A DNA stretch of 64,000 bases, from contig NC_089490.1 in assembly GCF_036850765.1 (NCBI RefSeq), positions 390,928,058 to 390,992,057 of the forward strand, read 5' to 3'. The translations under genes were made by a program, and so were the position numbers. Below, one piece after another: positions 1 through 11,316 of the stretch (its first letter is position 1; each line of letters starts with the position of its first letter). The notes below the pieces were generated by a model, which worked only from the letters and a program-made list of their open reading frames with translations, did not search any database and was not told the origin of the DNA. Origin of the DNA: Saccopteryx bilineata. Lineage: Eukaryota > Chordata > Mammalia > Chiroptera > Emballonuridae.

Positions 1-697
1 TCATGAGGTGACCTCTGGAATGCCCCTAGATAGCTTAAAGATAGGGGCTGGGTGCCCGGGAACAAACCCTGTGATTACAGGTTGCTACTTTCAGGCCTAT
101 CCCCGGAACTGGGAGAGGTGAGAGAGGCTGAAAGTTGAATGGGTCAGGAATGACCTATGACTTAAACAGCCATGACCATGTAAAGAAGCCTCCATAAAAA
201 CCTGAGAGGATGGGGTTTGGAGAGCTTCCAGTTTGGTGACCAGGCGGAAGTTTGGAGAGCGATGTGCTCATAGAACATGGAAGCTCCTACCACACACCTG
301 GCCCCATGCGTCTCTTCCGTGTGGCTATTCCTGAGGTATATATATCCTTTTACACTTAACTGGTGATCTTGTAAGGCCAATCTTTTTCTGGTTTCTTTGA
401 GCCGCACTAGCAAATTAACGGAGCCCAAGGAGGGAGTTATTGGAGGCTTAATCTATAGCGATTAGGTCAGAAGCACACAGGGGATAACCTGGGGTTTTAC
501 CTGATATCTGAAGTGTGTGTATGTGTGTGTGCGTCTGTCTGTTTGTCTGTCTTGTAAGGCTGAACCCTTAACTTGTGAGACCTGAGGCCATCTGCAGGTA
601 GTGTCAGAAATTGGGTTGAAGTGTAAGAGTCCCAGCTGGTGTCTAAGAATTTCTGGTCGGTATGGGGAACCCCTCTCCCCAATTGAAATTGGTTGTT
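1..697 (+). mobile_element. Probable solitary LTR of an old endogenous retrovirus
   Basis: The stretch has the texture of a mammalian LTR. There is a TATA-like CATAAAAACC near 193, then segments reading like 'GAGCCGCACTAGCAAATTAACGGAG' style LTR text around 400-420, 'GGTCAGAAGCACACAGG' near 465, and a late 'CCCAGCTGGTGTCTAAGAA' block near 632. I recognise this as a recurring mammalian LTR type but cannot name the family. No internal retroviral genes are visible. The left edge may lie outside the window and the right edge is estimated from where the similarity feels lost. A TG/GT-rich patch lies at 512-550. Confidence 0.4.
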
Positions 698-815
698 AGA
701 ATCTTTATTAGACCTGAGTACATTTCCTGACTGCCGGTATTTGGGAAATTTTCTGTCACATAATTTGTGTCCTTGCAGAACTAACCAGTTGGTCGGTGCT
801 CAGGGCAGAGACTCC

Positions 816-1740
816 ATGGGCACCGAGAACAGCGTGACTGAGTTTGTGTGGTTGGGCCTTTTCCAGAGCAGGGAATTACAGCATGTGTGCTTTGTGGCCT
901 TCTCCCTCTTCCACATGCTCACTGTCCTGGGGAACCTCTGGTCATCATCACCGTCAGTGCCAGCAAAGCCCTGCATGCTGCCGTGTACTTCTTCCTAAGC
1001 CACTTGTCCTTTGCTGCCATGTGCTATCCATCTGGTGCCACACCCAAGATGACCACTGACGCCTTCATGGAGCACAAGACCATCTCCTTCAATGGCTGCA
1101 TGACCCAGCTCTTTTCTGCCCGCCTCTTTGCTGGCACTGAGAGCTTTCTCCTCACAGCGGTGGCCTATGATCGCTACGTGACCATCTGTAGGCCCCTGCA
1201 CTATGCAACCATCATGGATCGACGGAAGTGTGGCTTGTTGGCGGGGACCTCTGGGGTGGCTGGCTCCCTCCTTTCCATTCTGCAGACCCTCCTCACGGTG
1301 CAGCCGCCATTTTGTGGGCCCAGTGTGATTGACAGCTTCTTCTGTGACGTGCATCCCCTGCTGAAGCTGGTCTGTGCAGACATCTATGTGGTGGGGCTCA
1401 CTGTGGTGGCCAGCAGTGGCCCGGTCTCTGTAGTGTCCTTCATCATTCTTACTATGTCCTATGTGGTCATTTTACTGAAGCTGAGAAACCGGTCCTCTGA
1501 GGGAGGGCCGCCATGAAGCTCTCTCCACGTGTGGCTCACATGTCATCACTGTCCTTTTGGCCCTTGTGCCTGCCGTGTTCCTGTACATTCCTTCCTCTTT
1601 CACCCCGGCTGCTGACAAACTTGTCCATCCTCTTTAACAGTGTCATGCCACCTTTGCTGAACCCTGTGATCTCCAGCCAGAGGAGCAATGAGGTGAAAAA
1701 ATGCCATGAGGGAAATGTTTGGGGTCAAGGGGGGTTTGGG
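816..1740 (+). pseudogene. OR4S1: Olfactory receptor pseudogene, OR4S1-like
   Basis: This is a degraded class II olfactory receptor, a seven-helix G protein-coupled receptor that in working form signals through Golf in olfactory cilia. The start ATG at 816 opens [16 protein letters not shown], closely like OR4S1 as I remember it. Later landmarks are [15 protein letters not shown] near 1166-1210, PFCGP near 1310, the ECL2 cysteines, and an ALSTCGSH remnant near 1520. The frame is broken at least three times: a base loss near 936-940 in the helix-1 GNLLVI motif, a shift near 1503-1513 before the ALSTC motif, and another near 1620-1635 after ADK. The helix-7 motif reads LNPVIS instead of LNPLIY, and PMYFFL has become AVYFFL. 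A pyrimidine-rich CCTTGCAG at 771-778 looks like the 5'UTR splice acceptor typical of OR genes. It is not functional as read. Assignment to OR4S is firm; one-to-one orthology is inferred. Confidence 0.85.
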
Positions 1741-1866
1741 GGAGAAGTGACACTCCAGGGACTCTCATCCAGCCTGGAGCTTGGAAGACTTTCTGTTTTG
1801 TAGCATCCAACATGAGCTTTGCACCTGCAGTTCGACACTTGCAATGACAGCTGTCCTCCTAGCTTG

Positions 1867-2110
1867 TTTTTTAAAAAATTAAATTTATTGGGGTGACATC
1901 ATAAGGTCATACAGGTTTCAAGTGTACATTTCCATGATACACGATCTGCGTATTGTGTTGTGTGCCCACCACGCAAAGTCAGATCATCTTCTGTCACTGT
2001 GTATTTGACTCTCCTTACTTACCCTTGACCACCCCTCCCCCTTCCCTCTGGTAACCACCATGCTGTCGTCTGTGTCTGTGAGTTTGTTTATCTCCTAGCT
2101 CTTTTCATAA
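1867..2110 (-). mobile_element. L1 3' end fragment
   Basis: Reads on the plus strand as T-run, then AATTTATTGGGGTGACATCA, then CACCACGCAAAGTCAGATCATC, then a C-rich stretch and GGTAACCACCATGCTGTC. This is the antisense of the Laurasiatherian L1 3'UTR, and the same order is seen at the 3' ends of the long L1 copies at 50009 and 56763. It is 5' truncated, so no ORF2 sequence remains. Confidence 0.85.
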
Positions 2111-3596
2111 TAATAACCCCAGAGGTTTCTTCCATCCTTCATTCACTAAACACTGAGTGTCTGCAATAAGTGAGGTACAGGCAGCCCTCGGTTATGGAGG
2201 AGGTTTTCCCATGGAGCCAACCATTGGCCTGGGTCTAACACTTAACTTTATTCTGCCTTTTGGTTGATCAATAGTACTGGTTGGACTATTTCTTTTACTG
2301 AACTAACTAAGGATAGACTCTGACTGTACTTAGAAGTTTGGAAACGTGATCACACTGTGGACGTGGATGTTTACAAGCACATGGAGCTAGCCCTGCAGAA
2401 CGGGCCACTGTACTGTGAACCCGCATTGTCACCTGAGAACCGAGAGCTTAGTCAAACCCACATTTCTCTAATCCAGCAACTTCAGTGTTTAAAACAGTTC
2501 TACCCACAGTGAAAACACTTTCTCTTGTGTCTTGTATCTTTTTTTTTCTAAAGGGTAATTTTATATTCTCAGAGGCTTAAGTATCCTGCTTTCTGTAGTT
2601 GATGGGAAGGGCCCGCCTACTCCTTTGGTTACAGTCTAACTCTGCTTCTATTCCGTAGCATGAACCACATAGAGCGTCCCACCGAACACTGTGAATGAGA
2701 GACAGGAGGTGTCAACTCAGCTTCCATTACGTTCTGTAGTGTTAGTGAGTTGAGGAGATGTAGTCATATGTCATTTCCTTGCCTAACAAGGATTCTCCAA
2801 TGCAATCCTTCATTCACGTTCCGTCTAATCTTCTCTCCCTCTCTCCTATCTAATAGCTGATCTATGAGCACATCTTAGCTCAACTTCAAAACAGACCCCA
2901 TCTTGAAGAGTCCTAGCACAGTCCGCCTTTTCTCTGCCCCAGAGATGCAGCTCTAAGCCCTGAGCAGGATGCGTGGAGAAGCCATCTGAGGACGTTGAAA
3001 AGTAAGTAATAGCAGGCACAGAGGAGGAGAAGATCAGATTGGAAGTTTCTGACTTTTCCCCTCTGTATCACTTGGTCTGGGCTCAGAAGCTGTGCACAAG
3101 TGGAGCGTGCCCTGGGTTCATGCAGAAAGGGAACCGCTGTCTTGTTGGTCAGACACGTGGGGGAGGGGGTGGGTCTCTTGGGAAGAGAGCCCCCTCACTG
3201 CTCTCTCCTGTCCCAGACAGTCCCGTGGCAGAGAAGCAGTGCTTCATACTCTCAGGCAGGGGGACCTTTCTGTTTGTCTATAGGACCCAGGATCGCAAGA
3301 GGATGGGGAAATCCTCATTGCTTTTGTCCTCTTTGTGTCCTCCTGATCTTGGCTGTTGACACAAACTCAGTTCTGGGAAGTATGCAGCTCAGTGAGAAAA
3401 CTAAAGCCAAGTTTCCAGAGGCAGAAAGCATCAGGGCGGTAAAAAAAAAGAGGAGGGCACTGAAGAGAGTCACCCTGTAATGTTGTGTGCAAATCGCAGG
3501 GCTCACCTCTGAGCCGCAAATGTGTGAAATCTGAATTTAGCATCCCAAAGCCATTGAGAATGATGTTGCAGGTAAAACTGTCAAGTCCCAGGATGA
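2111..3596. other. Intergenic, no gene seen
   Basis: Unique-looking sequence between the OR4S-like pseudogene and the next repeats. Short open frames around 3039-3480 overlap one another in three frames, lack recognisable domains and are not supported as genes. No RNA gene is recognised. Confidence 0.5.
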
Positions 3597-3610
3597 CCAC
3601 TAGGTGGCGC
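3597..3610 (+). promoter_or_regulatory. CTCF-like binding motif
   Basis: CCACTAGGTGGCGC matches the core CTCF consensus CCASYAGRKGGCRS at all 14 positions. It lies in non-repetitive sequence about 1.9 kb beyond the OR4S-like pseudogene and 6.8 kb before the OR4C3-like gene. The sequence match is direct. Occupancy and any insulating role are inference. Confidence 0.5.
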
Positions 3611-3859
3611 ACATGTGAGACAGAACCGAACAACACTGGATTTAATAATTGAACTGACATTGGAATTACAGCCCACAGAAGGTGGGTTGGAAATTGCAGT
3701 CTGGCACCAACAAGATTCATTGCCTGCTAAAACTAAAAATTCAGAATTCTCCTTAATTTAAAAAAATACCAGAGTATCACAACATAATATTTGAAAAAAA
3801 TAATGACTGAAAACAGCCAAAATAGGTGAAAGATACATATACTTGCAGGTTCAAGAAGT

Positions 3860-4187
3860 TAGACCTTGATAACATTATACTGAGTGTAATAAATAAATCA
3901 GAAAAAACTAAGAACTATATGATTCCATACATAGATGGGACACAAAAACGAGACTGAGAGACATGGACAAGAGTGTGATGGTAATGGGAGGGTGAGGTAA
4001 GGTGGGGGTTGGGGGGAGGGGAGGGGCACAAAGAAAACCAGATAGAAGGTGACAGAAGACAATTTGACTTTGAGTGAGGGGTATGCAACACAATCAAATG
4101 TCAAAATAATCTGGAGATGTTTTCTCTGAACGCATGTACCCTGATTTATCAATGTCACCCCATTAAAATTAATAATAAAAAAAAGAA
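3860..4187 (+). mobile_element. L1 3' end fragment
   Basis: Begins in the end of ORF2 (ACATTATACTGAGTGTAATAAAT, AACTATATGATTCC), continues through the G-rich 3'UTR near 3985-4035 and CAAATGTCAAAATAATCTGG, and ends TTATCAATGTCACCCC plus an A-rich tail at about 4160-4187. The orientation is sense on the plus strand. The 5' edge is approximate. Confidence 0.8.
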
Positions 4188-4199
4188 GTTAGCAAATCT

Positions 4200-5035
4200 C
4201 AAACTGAATGAACTTAAACATATCCACCCCAGGCACTTCATAATATCAAGATTTCTAGCCCATCCGGGACCCTTTGTATCTTTTCCCAGTCACATCTCTC
4301 TCTTCCCTCCAAGGTTCATACTATGTAATGCTTATGATAAAACTTTGCTTTTTAAAAATACTCTTATACATTTACCATGTAAGTACACATCCCTAGATTG
4401 GGCTATTTTTATATTTTAAATAGATGCAACCATATAGTATGTAGTCTCTTGGGGTTGTTTTCTTTGGCTCAACATCGTGTTTGTGAGTCGTTCATGTTAT
4501 TGCACCTATGGTTTACTTAGCGTCACTGCTGTGTTAGTCTGTTGTATGCATGGACCATAATTTTATCCACGCCATTGATGATGGATATTTAGGTTGCTAC
4601 CCATTTTGTGCTATTACAAATAGCTCTAGTAACACTCTCAGTGATGTGTCTTTTAGATTTATACCTTGGAGTGGAGTTTCTGGGTAATAGGGTCCATGGG
4701 TATTTGACATGAGCTGACAATCTCCAGTAGTTTTTCAATATATTCTTAAAAAGCATTTCCAGCGGCAGCATATGAGAGATACCATTCTTTCGTATTGACG
4801 ACAAACAACAGTACTGGCAGTCCCTTTAGTTTTAGCCATGCAGGGGGAGCATTGCAGTAGTGTTTTATTGTGGTTCTGCATCACGTTTCTCAGATGATTA
4901 AAAAAGTGAATCCCCCCATCCCTTTACTGGCCACTTCTTTGCTGAAGTGCTGTTCAAATTGCGTGTGGTTGTCTGTCTTTGTCTTATTGATTTGTAAGAG
5001 ATCTTTATATATTCTATATTAGTCCTAGTTTTCTG
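4200..5035 (-). mobile_element. Old L1 fragment (3'UTR and end of ORF2)
   Basis: Antisense to the familiar end of L1 ORF2: 'GGATATTTAGGTTGCTACCCATTTTG', 'TGGGTAATAGGGTCCATGGG' and 'TTGATTTGTAAGAGATCTTTATATATTC' correspond to well-known ORF2 C-terminal and 3'UTR text. It has many indels and no coding potential. It is clearly older than the L1 tail to its left. Confidence 0.7.
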
Positions 5036-5214
5036 CAGAGCAGAAGCTAAAAAAAAGTAGATGTGTAAGAGATTTATCAGGAGAAATGGGGGAGGGAAAG
5101 TGGGAAGGGCGACCAGGAATGATGCAGGTCTGACTCTTATGAACGAGAGAGGGAGAAAAGGAAGGGCATAGACTACGATGTAGTTCCAAGGCAGTGTTTT
5201 CAAGGCTCAGAATT

Positions 5215-5760
5215 TTTTGAGGTAAAAATGAAGTCCATCAATAGATCAGTGGATAAATAAGTTGTAGTACATATATACAATGGAATATTACTCAGCTATA
5301 AAAAAGAAGAATCTTACCATTTGCAACAACAGAGATAGATGTAGAGGGTATTGTGCTAAGTGAAATAAGTCAGAGAGATAAGGACAAATACCATATTATT
5401 TCTCTTATATTTATATGTGGAATCTAAGGAGCAAAATAAAAAGGCAAAACAAACAGACTCCTAGACACAGAAAGCAGACTTAGGGTTGCCAGAGGGAATG
5501 GGGGTTGGGGCTGGGTGAGAAAGGTAAAGGGATTAAAAAAATAGAGGTTAGTAGTTACAGAATAGTTATGGGGATATAAAGCCCAGCATAGGGACCATAG
5601 TAAATAATATTGTAATAACTATGTACGGTGTCAGGCAGGTACCTGACATATAGGGAAACCACTTTGTAATGTATATGATTGTCTAACCAATATGCTCTAC
5701 ACCTGAATCTAACACAAAATAATATTGAATGTAGACTATAATTGAAAAACAAAATTAAAA
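5215..5760 (+). mobile_element. L1 3' end fragment
   Basis: Contains GTCCATCAATAGATCAGTGG, TACAATGGAATATTACTCAGC, AAGTGAAATAAGTCAGAGAG and the 3'UTR block CTAGACACAGAAAGCAGAC, then an A-rich end at 5740-5760. This is the sense end of L1 ORF2 plus 3'UTR, 5' truncated. Confidence 0.85.
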
Positions 5761-6150
5761 ATACAAGTGAAGAGTACAGATTGGAGGCTGGGGAATGAGA
5801 TTTTGAAGAAAGTGAAAAACGTTTTAAATCGTCCTTGAGGAGGATTAGATAAAAGTGTTGATAAAAGAAATATAGTAAGCTTGCTGGGCAGTGTTAGTGG
5901 GCCTTTTGAAGTTGCTGATAAGTTGATAATAGACTAAGTCCTCCCTCTTGGAAGCTTTCAGGGAACGGGTTTGGAGAAGGCTTGGAATGCTCCTATCACT
6001 CAGTATTGCGGGATTCCTGTATGTGTGCTGAATAGGCAAGAATAGTTAACATGTAAATGGTCACAAGTTTTATGGAGAAAGAATGTGCTGCATGTGTAAG
6101 TATTAAAAATGTATACATGCCAATACTTAGCATTAAAAATATATATTCAG

Positions 6151-6442
6151 CCTGACCAAGTGGGGGCACAGTATATAGAGCGTCAGACTGGGATGCAGAG
6201 GACCCAGGTTCGAAACCTTGAGGTCGCTGGCTTGAGTGAGGGATCAAGACATGACCCCATGGTTGCTGGCTTGAGCAAGGGGTCACTTGCTCTGCTGCAG
6301 CCCCCCTTTCCCACGTCAAGGAGCATATGAGAAAGCAACCAATGAACAAGGTGCCATGTGAAGAATTGATGCTTCTCATCTCTCGCCCCTCCTGTCGATC
6401 TGTCCCTGTCTCTCACAAAAATAAATAAATAAATAAATAAAT
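6151..6442 (+). mobile_element. tRNA-derived bat SINE
   Basis: The head CCTGACCAAGTGGGGGCACAG with GTATATAGAGCGTC, and the B-box GGTTCGAAACC at about 6208, form a Pol III promoter. The body repeats 'GGCTTGAG' blocks, and the end is TCTGTCCCTGTCTCTCACAAAA followed by an (AAAT)n tail at 6418-6442. It resembles the Rhinolophus-type SINE I remember. Its tRNA-like head should not be annotated as a tRNA gene. Confidence 0.85.
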
Positions 6443-8279
6443 TCATATATTTATACATTCATTTGTTCCATAATTTGCTTCTGTGATTATTTTGTTGGTG
6501 CTCCTGCATTGTTTTGGAGGCGGCTGTGCCCCTTTTAGAGTATAAGCTGCATGTGCCAGGGACAGGACCACGTCTGTCTTACTCCTGTTGATACTCCTGG
6601 CGTGTATGTAGTAAAGCGCCAGAGAAAGTCCTTACGGGATGATTGACGTGGTGGAAGAGCGATTTCAATTCAGGTCCTTCTGACACGTTTCCCTGACCTT
6701 TTAGCACACTGCACAGTGGGGGTGTGTGGATAAAGGAGCGAATCTTTTCTCACAGCTTTATGGGGTGAGATGAAAGAGGTGAGGTATGTGGAAGGACCTA
6801 GAACCCGTGCTGAAGATGCTCAGTCAATGCTGTTGATTTTTACTTTTGTCCCCTCAGCGATTTCCCTAAAGTAGCTGACCCTCTAATACCAGTTTCTGAA
6901 AGACCGCAATTCCCTTTTCCTCCTGACACTTTGTGGACGATCCCTCAAGACACTACAAGGACAAAGGACACTTCTAGGAGGCAGACTAGAGAGGTCACTC
7001 CTTGTGGGACCAAACCTGTACTCAAAGGGACTAATTAGATGATGCCATCAGCATGGTTTGGACCTGTGAACGCGGCAAAAGCTAGTTCTAACACTGTTTC
7101 AACAAGTGAGTCTGTGAGGAGGGAGGGGCTCCCTCGGGGAGGCGAAGGCACAGAGGCCGGTTCTCCCGGTATCGTCAGCCGCACCTTTAAACAGCCCTTT
7201 GCGGGCAAGGAGAGAGAGTTCTCTGAGACTGTGCTATGAGTGTTCTCAGCAGAAAGCAGAGCTAAGAAGCCGGCTACTCCTCCTGTGAAACCCTCCTCCC
7301 GGGCGTTAGCGGCAGTGCATTTTTGGCTTGTGGAAGACAGAGTAGTAACGGAAGCTGGTGCTTACGCGGGAAAGGGCAGAGGAGTAACCTGGAGCCACGC
7401 CTGACCCGGGTCCCAGCTGTGCCTGCGCCGTGAATTGCTCAGTCACTTCACTTTGGACCAGCTGCACCTCAACTCTGAGTCTTCAACCCACCATCTTTAA
7501 AAGGGAAACAATGGGGAGAAGAGGATTTTAAATGTCATAGGGTTCTTCCGCAAAGAGGAGGGAAATGGAGAAAGAAACGAATTCCCAGCTGCTTGTAAAT
7601 GACTTCCTTTTGTGTTTTCACCTAACTACGGTTCTAAGAAGCTTTCAGTTCAGATGAAGCTCTATAATGGGTAGCAATCGCCTAAGCTGTGCTTTGTTTC
7701 AGTGTAGAGCACAATTCAGGTTTCATTCAGAAGTTTAATCACACGCAGCAGTAAAATTGGGGGTGCTGTGCTTGACGCTTCACCGTTCCACGAAGTTAGG
7801 ATGTAACAAACCCCCAAACCTGGCGACCTGCTGATGGCCTCAGATCCAGTCAACGTAAGTTTTCTAAAATTTACTTTAAAAATTAAAAGAAAAGTGCAAC
7901 TCAAATAAAAATGCTGTGGAGTAACTTTACTAACATCTTGTTATTGTCCACGAAATAATTTTGTTTCTCATGGAGACTTTTTTCTTTGCGAGTCACAGCA
8001 ATGAATCAGCTTAACATTTTTATTGTTGGGCATATAAATTTATTTTTTGGCTAAATTGTAACTTATTCATATGGATGGTATTTTCTCTACTTTTATGTTC
8101 TGTACAGGGATCTGTATTAGAGCATTTTTCATATTTATAATAAAATTATACCCTTATCAATACCTGCTTAGTTTTGAGTGCATACACTTAGGTCCTTGGT
8201 ATCCTAAGCCACGTGAGGAATTTGTTGCTGATGGTGTTGTTGATGGTGATATCAGAGGTTCCATTTATTAAATGTTTAT
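6443..8279. other. Intergenic, weak L2-like end only
   Basis: Near 6530-6640 there is text like an L2 3' end (GAGTATAAGCTGCATGTGCCAGGGACAGG). The remainder, including a mildly GC-rich patch at 7100-7450, shows no convincing gene, RNA or recent repeat. Confidence 0.4.
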
Positions 8280-8284
8280 CACAG

Positions 8285-8470
8285 CCAGGCTTGGTACAAA
8301 CATTTGACATGTACCGTTTTCATTTGCTTTTTTTTGTGACCTCAGGGCAGAGCAATATTCTCAGTTTCATTTTGTAGATAAGAACACTGAGGCTTTGAAT
8401 GGTTACCCATGTGTCTACAGTCAATACATGGCAGAGGAGGGAGTCACACCTAGGTGAGTTTAAGTGACAG
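8285..8470 (-). mobile_element. MIR fragment
   Basis: TTTTGTAGATAAGAACACTGAGGC followed by a GGTTACCC...ACATGGCAGAGG block is the antisense core of the ancient MIR SINE. It is strongly diverged. Confidence 0.6.
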
Positions 8471-8479
8471 TTTAGTACA

Positions 8480-8690
8480 GCCAAGCCCGCAGACTCTGCA
8501 GCTAGAGCGCCTGCCAGCTCTGTCACAAGCTAGGCTTCTGTAAGTTGCCGGATGTGTGCCTGGCTTTCTTCTTCTGCTCAGTGGGGACAGAGACAGGGAT
8601 CTGCCTCACGGGGATGCGCTAAGGGTTGAACGAACGGATGCATGTGGGCAGTTAGGACAGTGCTTGGCAAAGACCAAGTGCTACCCAGGT
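8480..8690 (+). mobile_element. MIR fragment
   Basis: Sense MIR text: GCAGACTCTGCAGCTAGAGCGCC, then a degraded core, CTTCTGCTCAGTGGGGACAG, and the 3' portion with GGACAGTGCTTGGCAAAGACC. It lies back to back with an antisense MIR just to its left. Confidence 0.55.
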
Positions 8691-9027
8691 GCTTGCCCTT
8701 TCTAACTGCTGTCGTGCTCTTGGCCGTAAAGCTCTGCTCGGAAAAGGTCCCCACCAGGTTGTCACTTGCAGAAGCTGTATTTGCCTTCTTGCAACAAAGC
8801 TTAGAGAGAAAAGAAGGGGGGCAGTTTCCTGATCAATGCGGACACCTCTCCAGTGTCTCCTATACCTGGGTGTCTCTTCCTTCCTCTGACACTTAGTGAT
8901 TTTCTTTTAATTCCCATCAGACTGAACTTCAGGTCTTCAGCAAGTTGAGAGATTTAGCTCCCTGAAGAATCTCTGTGTTTTTAGGAAAATGATAGATTGG
9001 TGCTGCTGAGATGACAGTTTTTTGTTT

Positions 9028-9388
9028 AACCCAGACTAAGCTAGGCACAGGCATCTCCTTAACCCAGACTAAGCTAGGCACAGGCATCTCCTTCACCCAG
9101 ACTAAGCTAGGCACAGGCATCTCCTTCACCCAGACTAAGCTAGGCACAGCATCTCCTTCACCCAGACTAAGCTAGGCACAGCATCTCCTTCACCCAGACT
9201 AAGCTAGGCACAGGCATCTCCTTCACCCAGACTAAGCTAGGCACTGGCATCTCCTTAACCCAGACTAAGCTAGGCACAGGCATCTCCTTCACCCAGACTA
9301 AGCTAGGCACAGGCATCTCCTTCACCCAGACTAAGCTAGGCACAGGCATCTCCTTCACCCAGACTAAGCTAGGCGCAGGCATCTCCTT
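9028..9388. repeat. 33-bp minisatellite, 11 copies
   Basis: Eleven head-to-tail copies of a unit reading CACCCAGACTAAGCTAGGCA followed by CAGGCATCTCCTT. Two copies near 9127-9190 are 32 bp long. Variation is limited to the first base (A or C) and a few point changes such as ACTGG near 9243 and GCGC near 9374. Because 33 is a multiple of three, the minus strand stays open as an 11-residue periodic frame, which I regard as an artefact. There are no unique spacers, so it is not a CRISPR. Confidence 0.95.
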
Positions 9389-10377
9389 AACATTATTAGG
9401 AGAATGAAGCATGAGTGGGAATATTCTGCCGGATGAGATTCTAATTTCCAGCTGGTTAGGACAGGGCATGTGTTCTTCCTGCCTCCGTGGCTTCCTTTAT
9501 GTAGCGAGTATGCAGCGAACCACTTGATGGAATCTTTCACTGAGGCTCACCAAACTTTTTTTTTTTCTTTTAATCTTTGACTCTTCCCTGTAGAACAAGA
9601 CTAGTGCTTTAACTTCAAGGATTTGTACCAAACCCAAGGAAAGAAAAATGCAGAGTATGTAAAGTATACAAAGCAAGAGGGAGGAGTAATTTAAGTTGGC
9701 TTCCAAGACCTGAGCTTGTTTGTCCACAGCCTGGGCGCGGAGCGGGAGTGAGTGAGCGAGGAGAGAGATGGAGAAGTTGGGCGAGCCTCCAGCAGCAACC
9801 CAGGCAGTTTCTCCCCATCCTGCTTTAGTTGGTTTGACATCAATCTGTGTCACTATCGGCAACACCTGCAACAGGACGTGTAGCAAACCTTATTGCACAG
9901 TCCAAGAAGGGAGATTTAATGCAAAGGGTGTGGACTGTACATGCAGGCGTTTCAGGAGGTCCAGAAGATCCGTGGTTTCCTCAAGTGCCATCATGTCTGT
10001 GGAGAAACATTCTGCAGTTGTCAGGGAGGCGCTGGTTGTGTTAGAAAACCCATGTCTGCCAAATGTCCAATGTTAGTACTAACAAAAGATATTAAAACGT
10101 AGATAATTAAGTTATTTTTTTTCCTGTAATAACTTAGATATCTAGTGCACAGTGATGCTAAAGTTAGCAGATAGACATATGCTGACATTTTGGGATTAAT
10201 ACAATAGACTGGTACAAGAATTTAGGAACAGACAGAGTTAAGAGGGGCAAATGGAAGTGGGTGTAGATCAGAGAAAACTTGCAACATTTTCCTTGTGGGA
10301 TTAGTTCTGTCATGATCATTTTTCTCTCTTGACTTCATAGGCAACACTGTACCTGCATTCTCAGGGTCCTTTGGGCG
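9389..10377. other. Upstream intergenic DNA of the OR4C3-like gene
   Basis: There is no coding feature. The stretch ends with a pyrimidine-rich tract and CTTGACTTCATAG finishing at 10340, a plausible 3' splice site 38 bp before the ATG of the OR gene. OR genes commonly have a non-coding 5' exon spliced close to the start. The upstream exon and promoter cannot be placed from sequence alone. Confidence 0.4.
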
Positions 10378-11316
10378 ATGGAAATATCACATAATATCAC
10401 AGAATTTTTCATGCTGGGACTGTCACAGAAGCCAGAAATACAGAGAGTTCTTTTTGTGGTCTTTTTGATCATCTATGTGGTCACAGTTTGTGGCAACATG
10501 CTCATCGTGGTCACCACCATCTCCAGTCCCACCCTAGCCTCTCCCATGTATTTCTTTCTGGCCAACCTGTCCTTTATTGACACCTGTTATTCTTCCTCTC
10601 TGGCCCCTAAACTCATCGCTGACTCCTTGTACGAGGGGAGAACCATCTCTTATGAGAGTTGCATGGCTCAGCTCTTTGGAGCTCATTTTCTGGGAGGCGT
10701 TGAGATCCTTCTGCTCACGGTGATGGCCTACGACCGCTACGTGGCCATCTGCAAGCCCCTGCACTACACGGTCATCATGACCAGGCATCTCTGTGCCCTG
10801 CTAGTGGCGGTGACTTGGCTGGGGGGCTTTCTCCATTCATTGGTTCAGCTCCTCCTGGTCTTTCAGTTGCCCTTCTGTGGGCCTAACATAATCAACCACT
10901 TTGTCTGTGACTTGTACCCCTTGCTGGAACTCGCCTGCACGAACACTCATGTCATCAGTCTGCTGGTGGTGGCCAACAGCGGTGTGATCTGCCTGTTGAA
11001 CTTCCTCATGCTGGCCGCCTCCTACGCTGTCATCCTGCACTCCCTGAGGTCGCATGGTGAGGAGGGCAGGCGCAGAGCCCTCTCCACCTGCGGGGCCCAC
11101 TTCACCGTCATCGCCTTGTTCTTCGTGCCCTGTCTGTTTACTTACACGCGCCCTTCCTCCACTTGCCCTCTGGACAAACACATGGCAGTGTTTTACGGCA
11201 TTCTGACGCCTATGTTGAATCCGCTCATTTATACCCTGAGAAATGAAGAGGTAAAAAATGCCATGAGAAAGCTCTTCACACAAAGTAAGAAACGGAAAGT
11301 GGAGAATGAGTGGTAA
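10378..11316 (+). CDS. OR4C3: Olfactory receptor, OR4C3-like, intact
   Basis: An intact single-exon receptor of 312 residues, the normal OR length. It would sit in the ciliary membrane of olfactory neurons and bind odorants; its ligand is unknown. Landmarks are the N-glycosylation sequon NIT at residues 6-8, GN at 39-40 in helix 1, PMYFFL at 56-61, C95 (partner of the ECL2 cysteine C177), [10 protein letters not shown] at 116-125 with the G-protein contact DRY, FCGPN at 166-170, RALSTCGAH at 233-241 and PMLNPLIY at 278-285. The N-terminus and the [17 protein letters not shown] and YEGRTISYE segments are those I remember from OR4C3. The C-terminus carries a basic extension ([11 protein letters not shown]) beyond where I recall the human protein ending. 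It lies downstream of the OR4S-like pseudogene on the same strand, as in human. Confidence 0.93.
   Translation: MEISHNITEFFMLGLSQKPEIQRVLFVVFLIIYVVTVCGNMLIVVTTISSPTLASPMYFFLANLSFIDTCYSSSLAPKLIADSLYEGRTISYESCMAQLFGAHFLGGVEILLLTVMAYDRYVAICKPLHYTVIMTRHLCALLVAVTWLGGFLHSLVQLLLVFQLPFCGPNIINHFVCDLYPLLELACTNTHVISLLVVANSGVICLLNFLMLAASYAVILHSLRSHGEEGRRRALSTCGAHFTVIALFFVPCLFTYTRPSSTCPLDKHMAVFYGILTPMLNPLIYTLRNEEVKNAMRKLFTQSKKRKVENEW

Noticed and set aside
3039..3480. Small gene near 3.1-3.5 kb
   Set aside because: Three overlapping frames, none with recognisable features.
9028..9388. Possible CRISPR-like or coding repeat array
   Set aside because: Repeats abut with no unique spacers, and the open minus-strand frame follows from the 33-bp period. 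It is a minisatellite.
11290..11310. Nuclear localisation signal in the OR4C3-like tail
   Set aside because: KKRKVE resembles a monopartite signal, but the protein is a membrane receptor and short basic tails are common after helix 8.
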